26,876 nt of DNA from an uncultured Selenomonadaceae bacterium (GCA_902782705.1 CACZOL010000178.1:1-26876); one strand, 5' to 3'. Shown: positions 1 through 6,779, numbered from the stretch's first letter. Program-made: numbers and translations. Notes: a model not told the origin generated them from the sequence alone.

Positions 1-1
1 A

Positions 2-337
2 GTCACGATGGCGCAGACCGATGGCTATCTCTGCCAGCGGTACGGCGGCGTGACGGTCGCCCTGGAGACGACGCTGCCGTCGGAGTTGATCGAGGAGGGC
101 TTCGTCCGCGAGATCATCAGCAAAGTGCAGGTCATGCGCCGCGAAAACGGATTCGAGGTCACGGATCATATCACGGTCGCCATCTCGGGGAACGAAAAAC
201 TCGCCGAAATCGTCAAGAAAAACGAGGAGCCGCTGAAAAAAGTCACGCTGGCAGACGCCATCGTTTATGGGACGTTGGATGGATTTGTCAAGGAGTGGGA
301 CGTCAACGGAGAAAAAGTGACGATTGCTGTGAAATAA
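2..337 (+). CDS. ileS: Isoleucyl-tRNA synthetase, C-terminal fragment
   Basis: This is the last 111 codons of a class I aminoacyl-tRNA synthetase that charges tRNA-Ile in the cytoplasm; the rest lies left of the window. The reading frame is open from base 2, so the ATG at 8 is internal and not a start. The segment ELIEEGFVREIISKVQ followed by VMRRENGFEVTDHITV is the typical C-terminal region of bacterial and eukaryote-like IleS proteins, after the anticodon-binding domain. None of the catalytic motifs (HIGH, KMSKS) are in this part, so the call rests on the tail alone. A strong terminator follows 14 bases after the stop, so ileS ends its transcript here. Confidence 0.88.
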   Translation, partial: VTMAQTDGYLCQRYGGVTVALETTLPSELIEEGFVREIISKVQVMRRENGFEVTDHITVAISGNEKLAEIVKKNEEPLKKVTLADAIVYGTLDGFVKEWDVNGEKVTIAVK

Positions 338-351
338 GGAAGAATGGAAAT

Positions 352-388
352 GACGCGCACATCGGTGAATGTGCGCGTCGTTTTTTTT
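352..388 (+). terminator. Rho-independent terminator of ileS
   Basis: An 11-bp perfect stem (GACGCGCACAT with ATGTGCGCGTC) closes on a six-base loop at 363-368 and is followed by a run of eight T at 381-388. Confidence 0.9.
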
Positions 389-433
389 GTTTGCACCTAT
401 ACTTATTTCCTAGAATATGTCATAAAAAATAGC

Positions 434-462
434 GTGCAAATACACTTCCTTCATGGTAAAAT
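434..462 (+). promoter_or_regulatory. Possible promoter of the Hpt-csoR-Hpt operon
   Basis: A good -10 box TAAAAT at 457-462 has TGG just upstream. The matching -35 at 434-439 (GTGCAA) is weak, with 17-bp spacing. It lies 27 bases ahead of the GTG start at 489. Confidence 0.35.
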
Positions 463-488
463 AAACAGAAAACAACGGAGGAGATACT

Positions 489-848
489 GTGAGCGCATTA
501 CTGAACGAGCTTCGGGAGCGTGGCTGCGACGTGGAAGGCGCGCTTGTCCGGTTTTTGAATAAAGAAGATTTTTACGAGAAATGCTACAAGAAATTTCTTG
601 ACGATCCGGCGTTTTCGGAGCTGGAGCGGGCGCTCGCGGCCAGGGATGCCGACACAGCGTTTCGTCATGCGCATACGCTGAAAGGGCTCGCTGCGAATAT
701 GGGCCTGACGCCGATCTATGACCTCGCAGTGAAAATCGTCGAGCCGCTCCGGGCGGGTATGTGCGGAGACGACGTGACGGAAGGATTTCGTCAGATTATG
801 AAAGAGATGGAAATTTATCGCCGTATCGGAACACGAAGCGGGATATAA
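489..848 (+). CDS. Orphan Hpt-domain protein
   Basis: This 119-residue protein looks like a free-standing histidine-containing phosphotransfer domain, the four-helix module that passes phosphate between receiver domains in phosphorelays. The signature HAHTLKGLAANMGL is seen at residues 60-73; His62 is the expected phosphorylated histidine and Lys65 the usual basic residue three places later. There is no kinase, receiver or membrane segment. The GTG start at 489 is chosen because GGAGGA at 477-482 sits seven bases upstream. The gene is first in a three-gene unit with a CsoR repressor (9 bases downstream) and a second Hpt protein. No histidine kinase is in the window, so its partners are unknown; the receiver-HD-GYP protein at 8.6-9.7 kb is only a possible one. 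Confidence 0.82.
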   Translation: MSALLNELRERGCDVEGALVRFLNKEDFYEKCYKKFLDDPAFSELERALAARDADTAFRHAHTLKGLAANMGLTPIYDLAVKIVEPLRAGMCGDDVTEGFRQIMKEMEIYRRIGTRSGI

Positions 849-857
849 GGAGAAACG

Positions 858-1166
858 GTGGCTAAGGAAAACGCGCATATTCATGCACATGAGGGACATC
901 TTCACACGCACACGCAGACGAAAGCGGTACTGAATCGCATGGCGCGGCTGATCGGTCATTTGCAGTCCGTGCGGCGTATGGTCGAGGAAGGGCGCGACTG
1001 CAGCGAGATCCTGCTTCAGATTTCCGCAGTAGACGCAGCGCTCAAGAACGTCGGGAAGATTATCTTGAAAGATCACATGGAGCACTGCATTGTCGACGCA
1101 GTGCAGGAAAACGATCTGGAAGCCATAGCGCGTCTGGAACAGGCGATTGATCGTTTTGTACGGTGA
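858..1166 (+). CDS. csoR: CsoR/FrmR-family metal-sensing repressor
   Basis: This 102-residue all-helical protein belongs to the CsoR/RcnR/FrmR (DUF156) family of repressors that leave DNA when they bind Cu(I), other metals or formaldehyde. Cys48, His73 and Cys77 are spaced exactly as the copper ligands Cys36, His61 and Cys65 of Mycobacterium tuberculosis CsoR, which favours Cu(I) sensing. The N-terminus is unusual: six histidines at 7, 9, 11, 14, 16 and 18 in an HxH pattern, a possible extra metal-binding tail. The start is GTG at 858 with GGAGA at 849-853. It sits between two Hpt genes, and no copper ATPase or chaperone is adjacent, so its target is not visible here. A nickel or formaldehyde sensor is a less likely alternative. 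Confidence 0.87.
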   Translation: MAKENAHIHAHEGHLHTHTQTKAVLNRMARLIGHLQSVRRMVEEGRDCSEILLQISAVDAALKNVGKIILKDHMEHCIVDAVQENDLEAIARLEQAIDRFVR

Positions 1167-1182
1167 CGGAAGGAGACTTGCC

Positions 1183-1542
1183 ATGGGGAACAAGGAAAAT
1201 ATTCTGGTTATCGACACAGAGAGCGGATTAGAGCGTTTCATCGGCAACAAGAAGCTGTATATCGATTACTTGGAGAAATTTTTGTACGACGGCTCTTTCG
1301 AGGAGTTTTGCGCGGCAGTCGCGATGGAAAATCCGATCATGGCGGCCGAGGCGCTGCATACGTTGGTCGGGACTTCGGCGAATCTCAGCCTTGAGCGGCT
1401 GCATCAGGCGGCGATCGAAGCGGCGGCGAAGCTCAAAGCGGGCGGCAGCCCTGACGACATGCAGGGGCTCGTGGACAAGCTGACAGAAGCGTACAGCGAG
1501 GCCTGCATGGCGGTGCGCGAATATATCGACTCGCAAAGATAA
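1183..1542 (+). CDS. Second Hpt-like protein with altered motif
   Basis: This 119-residue protein has the same length and layout as the Hpt protein at 489-848 and is probably its diverged paralogue. The motif ALHTLVGTSANLSL at residues 57-70 aligns with AHTLKGLAANMGL; His59 would be the phosphorylated residue. The lysine that normally follows three residues later is Val62 here, so phosphotransfer may be weakened or tuned. The ATG at 1183 is preferred over upstream in-frame starts because GGAAGGAG at 1168-1175 lies just ahead and csoR ends at 1166. It closes the three-gene operon and is followed by a bidirectional terminator. Confidence 0.72.
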   Translation: MGNKENILVIDTESGLERFIGNKKLYIDYLEKFLYDGSFEEFCAAVAMENPIMAAEALHTLVGTSANLSLERLHQAAIEAAAKLKAGGSPDDMQGLVDKLTEAYSEACMAVREYIDSQR

Positions 1543-1550
1543 CAAGACGC

Positions 1551-1585
1551 AAAAACGCGTTGGGAAGAATCCCAACGCGTTTTTT
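1551..1585. terminator. Bidirectional terminator between Hpt gene and deacetylase
   Basis: AAAAACGCGTTGGGA (1551-1565) pairs with TCCCAACGCGTTTTT (1570-1584) around a four-base loop. The A run and T run on the two sides let it serve both convergent genes. Confidence 0.9.
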
Positions 1586-1595
1586 GTGTCTGTTC

Positions 1596-2426
1596 TTATA
1601 TGGACGGCATAATCTCGGCGAGGCCGGTGTGACCGGACCGGATCAGCGAACGCTGGACGTTTTCCAGCCACGCGGCGAGGCGCGGACATTGCAGGCGGCC
1701 GACGAAGCGGAACATCGTATGCGGTATCGCGCCGAAAATCGGCACGCGGTTCAGTGCGTAAAGATCGTCGCCGACATGCGTATTGCCGAGATCGACGGTG
1801 AAAGCGGCCCGATAGCCGGCGGCGGAAACACGCGCTTTTATATCCTCGTTCGTATAGCCGCAAGGATACGCGAGGAATTCGACGCGGCGGCCGAGCCTGC
1901 TTTCGAGCGTTTGCTTCGAGTCCGCCAGCTCATGGTTGATCGAGTTTTTCGAGAGCTCCGTCAGCACGTTGTGGTCGACGGTATGGCTGCCGAATTCTAT
2001 GCCATGCGCCTGCATCTCGAGGAGCTGCTCCCAAGTCAGATAGTTGGGATACAGGCTCACATATTCCGAGATGATGAAGATCGTCGCTTTCATGCCATGC
2101 TTTTTCAAGATGGGGAACGCGCAAGTGTAATTGTCGATATAGCCGTCGTCAAACGTGATGAGAACCGGACGATTGGGCAGGCTGCCGCGTCCTTCGAGGG
2201 CGTCGGCGAGCTCGGCGGCGGTAATCGTATGGTAGCCGTGCTCCTCCAGCCATGTCATCTGCGTCTCGAATTCCGCCGTGGAGACGGTCAGGAGGTTCTC
2301 GTCCACATCGTTGATCTGATGATAATTCAGCACGGGAATGCCGCTGGGCGGTACGATGACGACTGCGGCACAAAAGCCCAGAACGAGCAGGACGGCGATG
2401 ACAAGCCGGAGCAGGATATATTTCAT
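1596..2426 (-). CDS. Membrane-anchored polysaccharide deacetylase (NodB family)
   Basis: This 276-residue carbohydrate esterase family 4 protein should remove N- or O-acetyl groups from a cell-surface glycan outside the cytoplasmic membrane. Residues 4-25 form one hydrophobic segment, a signal anchor. The NodB domain shows TFDDGY at 91-96 (Asp93 catalytic base, Asp94 metal ligand), SHTVDH at 147-152 (His148 and His152 zinc ligands) and AYPCGY at 186-191. The substrate (peptidoglycan, poly-GlcNAc or another glycan) cannot be read from the sequence. The ATG at 2426 has a GAGGAAG ribosome site, and a consensus promoter lies upstream. It is a single-gene unit, convergent with the Hpt operon and divergent from map. 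Confidence 0.9.
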   Translation of the reverse strand: MKYILLRLVIAVLLVLGFCAAVVIVPPSGIPVLNYHQINDVDENLLTVSTAEFETQMTWLEEHGYHTITAAELADALEGRGSLPNRPVLITFDDGYIDNYTCAFPILKKHGMKATIFIISEYVSLYPNYLTWEQLLEMQAHGIEFGSHTVDHNVLTELSKNSINHELADSKQTLESRLGRRVEFLAYPCGYTNEDIKARVSAAGYRAAFTVDLGNTHVGDDLYALNRVPIFGAIPHTMFRFVGRLQCPRLAAWLENVQRSLIRSGHTGLAEIMPSI

Positions 2427-2470
2427 GGATAATCTTCCTCTTTATGTAGATTATATAACCCTAAAACAAA

Positions 2471-2499
2471 AATATATAGCAAGGCCGTCTGTATGTCAA
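2471..2499 (-). promoter_or_regulatory. Consensus promoter of the polysaccharide deacetylase
   Basis: On the minus strand TTGACA (2499-2494) is followed by a 17-bp spacer and TATATT (2476-2471), a near-perfect sigma-70 type promoter about 45 bases ahead of the ATG. Confidence 0.72.
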
Positions 2500-2509
2500 G
2501 GTTTCCCCT

Positions 2510-2537
2510 GTGCAACTTACATTCTTTGTGATATACT
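2510..2537 (+). promoter_or_regulatory. Probable promoter of map
   Basis: The -10 box TATACT at 2532-2537 is good. The -35 at 2510-2515 (GTGCAA) is weak, with a 16-bp spacer. It lies 32 bases before the map ATG. Confidence 0.45.
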
Positions 2538-2568
2538 TATACGCATCTTCAATCAAAGGAGCGAAAAC

Positions 2569-3444
2569 ATGACGGAGCGGAACGCGATGTGCTGGTGCGG
2601 CAGCGGCAAGAAGTACAAGCATTGCCACTTGGCCTTTGACGAACGCATCGCAGGTATGAAATTCAACGTCTTTCGGGGACAGGTGCGTCCGCCGAAAAAA
2701 ATCATCAACAACGAAAAAGACATCGAGGGAATCCGTAAGAGCGGCGTCATAAACGACGGCACGCTCGACCTGATGGCGGAAATGATCCGCCCGGGGATCG
2801 ACACGGAGACGCTGAACAAAGCCGCGCATGAATATATCGTGTCCCACGGCGCGATTCCGGCGTGCCTTGACTACGAGGGGTATCCCAAAAGCGTCTGCAT
2901 TTCCATCAACGACGTCGTATGCCACGGCATACCGTCGAAGGATACGATCTTGAAGGAAGGCGACATTGTCAATATCGACTGCACGACGATCCTCGACGGC
3001 TATTTCGCTGACGCGTCGCGCATGTTCATGATCGGCGAAGTATCGGAGGCGGCGGAACGGCTCGTGCGCGTGACGAAAGAATGCATGGAGCTCGGGATCG
3101 CGGCGGCGAAGCCGTGGCACTATCTCGGCGACATCGGCGCGGCGTGCGGCGACCATGCGCACGCGAACGGATACTCCGTCGTGACGGATTTGGGCGGCCA
3201 CGGCGTCGGCAAAGCGTTCCATCTGGAGCCTTTCGTGCCGCACGTCGGGAAAAAGGACACGGGCATGCTCTTGGTGCCGGGCATGGTGCTGACGGTGGAG
3301 CCGATGATCAACGAAGGGACATATAAAGTCACGACGGACAAACAGGACGGCTGGACGGTTCGCACGAAAGACCATAAGCTGTCGGCCCAGTGGGAGAAGA
3401 CGATCCTGATCACGGACACGGGGACGGAGGTTTTGTCGAGCTGA
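2569..3444 (+). CDS. map: Methionine aminopeptidase with N-terminal SEC-C motif
   Basis: This 291-residue type I methionine aminopeptidase removes the initiator methionine from new proteins. Residues 8-20 hold a SEC-C zinc motif (CWCGSGKKYKHCH), seen in a subset of bacterial MetAPs and in SecA, thought to aid ribosome binding. The pita-bread domain keeps all five metal ligands: Asp137, Asp148, His211, Glu244 and Glu276, plus substrate-site His119 and His218; spacings match E. coli MetAP. The ATG at 2569 is chosen over in-frame upstream codons because AAAGGAG at 2556-2562 precedes it and the SEC-C motif starts directly after. Its TGA overlaps the ATG of the helicase gene by one base, so the two are translationally coupled. 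Confidence 0.96.
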   Translation: MTERNAMCWCGSGKKYKHCHLAFDERIAGMKFNVFRGQVRPPKKIINNEKDIEGIRKSGVINDGTLDLMAEMIRPGIDTETLNKAAHEYIVSHGAIPACLDYEGYPKSVCISINDVVCHGIPSKDTILKEGDIVNIDCTTILDGYFADASRMFMIGEVSEAAERLVRVTKECMELGIAAAKPWHYLGDIGAACGDHAHANGYSVVTDLGGHGVGKAFHLEPFVPHVGKKDTGMLLVPGMVLTVEPMINEGTYKVTTDKQDGWTVRTKDHKLSAQWEKTILITDTGTEVLSS

Positions 3445-4772
3445 TGAAAAGTTTCACGGAGATGAACGTCTCGGAGGCGGCCCTCGCAGTGCTTCGCCGT
3501 CACGGCATCCACGACGCGACGCCCGTGCAGGAGGAAGCGATTCCGGTCGTGCGGAGCGGCGCGGACGCAATCGTGCAGGCCCCGACGGGCACGGGAAAAA
3601 CGCTGGCATTCTTGTTGCCGCTGATGGAGCGTATGAAACCGCACGTCGACGAAGCGCAAGTCCTGATCGTGACGCCGACGCGCGAACTGACGATGCAGAT
3701 CGCGAAAGTGGCGCGCTCGCTGGCGGAGGCCTTTTCCCTGCGGACGATCGCGCTGTTCGGCGGGCAGGACATCGAGCGCCAAAAGGACAAATTGCGCCGC
3801 CATCCGCAAATCATCATCGGAACGCCGGGGCGTCTCCTGGACCATCTGCGCCGAAAGACGCTGCGTATCTCACAGGCGAACCGCGTCGTACTCGACGAAG
3901 CGGACGAGATGATGAAACGCGGTTTCCTGGAAGACGTGGCGACGCTCTTGGACACGCTGGCGCCGGACCGGCAAGTATTGCTTTTCTCGGCCACGATGCC
4001 GGACCGCGTTCGCGCGTTGGCGCACCGCTACATGGACGCGCCGAAGGAAATCAAGATCGAGGCGGAACACGTCGCGCTCGACGCCATCGAGCAGACAGTC
4101 GTGGACACGACGGAAGACACGAAACTCGATCGCCTTTGCCAGATTATCAATGAAAAACAGCCGTACCTGATGATGGTATTTTGCATGACGCGGCAGCGCG
4201 TGCACAGCGTGACAATGGAACTGGCGCGCCGGGGCTACCTCGCCGACGAACTGTCCGGCGATTTGACGCAAAACCAGCGGACCCTTGTTTTGAAGCGCTT
4301 CCGCGCCGCGCAGATCCAGATTCTCGTGACGACGGACATTGCGGCGCGCGGTCTCGACATCGAAGGCGTCACCCATGTGGTGAACTATGACATCCCGCGC
4401 ACGACGGAAGACTACATTCATCGGATCGGCCGCACGGGGCGCGCAGGACGTACGGGGGAAGCGGTCACCTTTGTGAACGCGCGCCAGTACGACCAGCTCC
4501 GCCGCATCGAAGCGGGCGTCAAGAGCCGGATTACGAAGCTCCGTTCCTCTCGCACGCGCGAAAAAGCGAAAGCGCGCGAGCAGTTCCGCGCGAAAGCCTT
4601 GAAAGCGCGCGCCGAAGAAAAGAAAACGACGGAAAAATCCCTCAGCAAATACGCGGGGCGGAAAGGCGCGTCGCATAAAGGCAGGAATCCCCGCAGCCGC
4701 AGGAACCCGTCGGCGCGTTTTGAGACGCAGGAACGCAGGAAAGGCCGTCCGAAGAAAAAACATAAGAATTGA
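3444..4772 (+). CDS. DEAD-box ATP-dependent RNA helicase
   Basis: This 442-residue helicase unwinds short RNA duplexes or remodels RNA-protein complexes, probably in ribosome assembly or RNA decay. Motifs run in order: Q motif around PVQEEAI (27-33), I APTGTGKT (46-53), Ia PTRELT (78-83), Ib TPGR (127-130), II DEAD (151-154), III SAT (182-184), V ARGLDI (301-306) and VI HRIGRTGRAG (326-335). After residue 365 comes a long Lys/Arg-rich tail with no CsdA/DbpA-type RNA-binding domain, closest in style to small CshA/RhlE-like proteins. The ATG at 3444 overlaps the map stop (ATGA). A specific symbol is not assigned because subfamilies cannot be separated by eye. Confidence 0.94.
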   Translation: MKSFTEMNVSEAALAVLRRHGIHDATPVQEEAIPVVRSGADAIVQAPTGTGKTLAFLLPLMERMKPHVDEAQVLIVTPTRELTMQIAKVARSLAEAFSLRTIALFGGQDIERQKDKLRRHPQIIIGTPGRLLDHLRRKTLRISQANRVVLDEADEMMKRGFLEDVATLLDTLAPDRQVLLFSATMPDRVRALAHRYMDAPKEIKIEAEHVALDAIEQTVVDTTEDTKLDRLCQIINEKQPYLMMVFCMTRQRVHSVTMELARRGYLADELSGDLTQNQRTLVLKRFRAAQIQILVTTDIAARGLDIEGVTHVVNYDIPRTTEDYIHRIGRTGRAGRTGEAVTFVNARQYDQLRRIEAGVKSRITKLRSSRTREKAKAREQFRAKALKARAEEKKTTEKSLSKYAGRKGASHKGRNPRSRRNPSARFETQERRKGRPKKKHKN

Positions 4773-4873
4773 GAATTTTTGCAGGATTTTTCCCGGCGTT
4801 CGCGAATATTATCCTTGATAGCAGTTTTTAAGAACTTTTCAAAGCAGCGATCAAAATATAGAGGGGGATTTTT

Positions 4874-6121
4874 ATGAGCGAGCAGAAAAAAACGGTGGCC
4901 ATCGTTTGCGGCGGCGGTCCGGCGCCCGGCATGAACGGCGTCATTTCCGCAGTGACCTTGGAGGCACATAGACAAGGCTGGGACGTTCTCGGCATGTACG
5001 AAGGATTCTCGCATCTGGCGAAACGCGAGAAAAAATATATCAAACTGACCGACGACGACGTGAGCCGGATTCATCTGCAGGGCGGCTGCGTCCTGCAAAT
5101 GTCGCGCTACAACCCGACGAAAAAAGAAGAAGACCTCTCGGCGGTCGTCGACACCCTGAAAGAACTGGGCGTCACCGATCTCGTGACCATCGGCGGCGAC
5201 GATACGGCGTTCAGTGCGATGACGGTGGCGGCGCACGCGACGAAGAACGGTCATCCGATTCATGCCGTCCATGTGCCGAAAACCATCGACAACGACTTGC
5301 CGCTTCCGGAAGGCATCCCGACCTTCGGCTTTGAGACGGCGCGCGCACTGGGCGCGATCGAGGCGGCGAACCTGATGGAGGACGCACGCACCTCCAATAA
5401 CCGCTGGTACTTTGTCGTGGCGATGGGACGCACGGCCGGCCATCTGGCCCTCGGCATCGGCAAGGCTTCAGGCGCGCCGATCACGATCATCCCCGAAGAA
5501 TTCGCTGCGGACAAGATTCCGCTTCATCAGGTCGTAGATATCCTCGTCGGCTCCATCATCAAGCAGAAAGCGGAGGGCCGCAGCTATGGCGTCGCCGTCG
5601 TCGCCGAGGGCGTCATCGAGAAGATCATGGAAGAAGACCTGAAGATGCTCGGCGATCTCGCGCTGGACGAGCATGGGCATATCCGTTACGCGGAGCTGGA
5701 CTTCGGCGATATCATGAAACAGCAGGCGCTTCGTGAGCTCGACCGCCTCGGCGTCAAGATCACCATCGTGGATAAGGAAATCGGCTACGAACTGCGCTGC
5801 TCCTCGCCAATCCCGTACGACATCGATTACACGCGTTCACTGGGATACGCGGCTGTGCACTTCCTGAAGGACGGCAATACGGGCGCGATGATCACGATCC
5901 AGAAAGACGGCGCCGTACCGATGTACTTCGACGACATCAAGGACCCGGCCACGGGCAAGACGCGCGTGCGCCGCGTCAATATCGACTCGGCGACGTACAA
6001 GATTGCGCGCGGCTTCATGGTTCGGCTGGAAAAGAAGGACCTTGCCGACGCGAACATCGCGAAAGCGTTCAATCTTTCCACCGCAGAGCTTGAGAAGCGC
6101 TACGGCTACATCTTCGAGTAA
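4874..6121 (+). CDS. 6-phosphofructokinase, PPi-dependent type
   Basis: This 415-residue enzyme phosphorylates fructose 6-phosphate to fructose 1,6-bisphosphate in glycolysis. The phosphoryl donor can be judged from two positions. The loop GGDDT at 107-111 has Asp110 where ATP enzymes have Gly, and PKTIDND at 135-141 has Lys136 where ATP enzymes have Gly. Both are the residues found in pyrophosphate-dependent PFKs, so a reversible PPi-linked reaction is expected. GGGPAPGMN (13-21) and MGRTAGH (184-190) are the phosphate and sugar binding segments. Length exceeds the about 320 residues of E. coli PfkA, as usual for this clade. The ATG at 4874 follows GAGGGGG at 4861-4867. It is a single-gene unit with a strong terminator. 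Confidence 0.93.
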   Translation: MSEQKKTVAIVCGGGPAPGMNGVISAVTLEAHRQGWDVLGMYEGFSHLAKREKKYIKLTDDDVSRIHLQGGCVLQMSRYNPTKKEEDLSAVVDTLKELGVTDLVTIGGDDTAFSAMTVAAHATKNGHPIHAVHVPKTIDNDLPLPEGIPTFGFETARALGAIEAANLMEDARTSNNRWYFVVAMGRTAGHLALGIGKASGAPITIIPEEFAADKIPLHQVVDILVGSIIKQKAEGRSYGVAVVAEGVIEKIMEEDLKMLGDLALDEHGHIRYAELDFGDIMKQQALRELDRLGVKITIVDKEIGYELRCSSPIPYDIDYTRSLGYAAVHFLKDGNTGAMITIQKDGAVPMYFDDIKDPATGKTRVRRVNIDSATYKIARGFMVRLEKKDLADANIAKAFNLSTAELEKRYGYIFE

Positions 6122-6156
6122 GAAACGATAAATCCTCATATCGTATCGAAAGGAAA

Positions 6157-6196
6157 AACCCTCTTTTCGGCAGCAGTCGAAAAGAGGGTTTTTTTT
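6157..6196 (+). terminator. Terminator of the phosphofructokinase gene
   Basis: AACCCTCTTTTCG (6157-6169) pairs with CGAAAAGAGGGTT (6178-6190), followed by a run of T to 6196. Confidence 0.9.
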
Positions 6197-6234
6197 ATGC
6201 GGCATTGCATGAGCAAAGCGCAAGGGCGGTATAA

Positions 6235-6299
6235 AAAATTTTTTGAAGTATGAAAATCTGAAAATCAGGAAATCGGGAAATCATACTTCATAAAATTTT
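6235..6299. repeat. 18-bp inverted repeat enclosing four tandem octamers
   Basis: The left arm 6235-6252 and right arm 6282-6299 are inverted copies matching at 17 of 18 positions. Between and touching them are four 8-base units in a row: TGAAAATC (6251-6258), TGAAAATC (6259-6266), AGGAAATC (6267-6274) and GGGAAATC (6275-6282). No coding sequence overlaps it. It could be a protein-binding array, a small mobile element remnant, or a structured RNA; nothing here decides between them. Confidence 0.7.
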
Positions 6300-6444
6300 A
6301 TGTAGAAACGAGCTTGGAGGAATCTGTTGTAAATTTTTGGGTTGTCAGGAATGTACCCTTTCCTGTGTTTTTTTGGAGAGTTAAAAGTCAACCTTGTCTT
6401 CTGCATGTAATGGGAAAGGTGCTGAATAGTTTAAGATAATGTGA
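6300..6444. other. Non-coding stretch, no gene seen
   Basis: This AT-rich piece of the 6122-6833 gap holds no credible reading frame. The one visible structure is a weak hairpin, CAGGAA (6346-6351) with TTCCTG (6360-6365), followed by seven T at 6368-6374; it might be a poor plus-strand terminator. Confidence 0.5.
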
Positions 6445-6450
6445 TATAAT
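6442..6450 (+). promoter_or_regulatory. Extended -10 promoter ahead of a hairpin RNA
   Basis: TGATATAAT at 6442-6450 is a perfect extended -10 element (TGn-TATAAT). The -35 position (CTGAAT, 6422-6427) is poor, as is usual for extended -10 promoters. Transcription would start near 6457, 18 bases before the hairpin. Confidence 0.55.
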
Positions 6451-6474
6451 TTACCATAATCTCTATCGGAGTTT

Positions 6475-6532
6475 GGCGCAAAGGAGGTTGACAGAGAACA
6501 TGGCGTTGTTCTGTTGACTGTTTCTTTGCGCC
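6475..6532 (+). ncRNA. Candidate structured RNA: 58-nt hairpin with buried ribosome site
   Basis: GGCGCAAAG (6475-6483) pairs with CTTTGCGCC (6524-6532). Inside it GTTGACAG (6487-6494) pairs with CTGTTGAC (6511-6518), using two G-U pairs, and AACA (6497-6500) pairs with TGTT (6507-6510). The 5' side carries AAAGGAGG, a full Shine-Dalgarno sequence, and ATG at 6500 opens a frame of only five codons (M-A-L-F-C). The T run after the stem is poor (CTTTATTGG), so it is not a normal terminator. It may be a small RNA, an attenuator-like leader or part of a repeat; no known RNA family was recognised. Confidence 0.4.
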
Positions 6533-6566
6533 TTTATTGGTTACTGCGGCCACTATGAGTCATGAA

Positions 6567-6715
6567 ATCTTGCCTTCCCTTTGAGAGGGCGCTTGGCGCG
6601 GGAGTCCAGTGGGCTCCCTAGATTGTGACGCTTGTAGGACCTGACAGTGTCGGTCCCTAGCCTTCCCCTTGAGGGGAAGGTGGCGCCCGAAGGGCGTCGG
6701 ATGAGGTGGAAAGAT
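6567..6715. repeat. Palindromic non-coding repeat element (MITE-like)
   Basis: The stretch is a chain of hairpins: GGGAG/CTCCC (6600-6618), an imperfect one at 6635-6659, CCTTCCCC-TTGA-GGGGAAGG (6661-6680) and GCGCCC-GAA-GGGCGT (6683-6697). Its ends, ATCTTGCCTTCCCT at the left and the complement of AGGTGGAAAGAT at the right, are an imperfect terminal inverted repeat. From memory, the core CCTTCCCCTTGAGG followed by GGATGAGGTGG resembles a dispersed repeat common in Negativicutes and related Firmicutes. It has no transposase. Copy number in the genome cannot be seen from one window. Confidence 0.6.
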
Positions 6716-6773
6716 GTTACGCATACTGAAAGAGTAGCGTCACTCATGTCGCTGCATATCACAGAGGCTTTCG

Positions 6774-6779
6774 TATAAT
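6774..6779 (+). promoter_or_regulatory. -10 box of the tautomerase-nitroreductase pair
   Basis: A perfect TATAAT lies 54 bases before the tautomerase ATG. No good -35 is seen at the expected place (GCTGCA, 6751-6756). Confidence 0.45.

Noticed and set aside
2338..2568. Upstream extension of the methionine aminopeptidase frame
   Set aside because: It would overlap the divergent deacetylase and its promoter; the ribosome site and SEC-C motif support the start at 2569.
6553..6762. 69-codon minus-strand frame in the non-coding gap
   Set aside because: It is a translation of the palindromic repeat; its stretch HLIRRPSGATFPS is typical of spurious proteins called over this repeat type.
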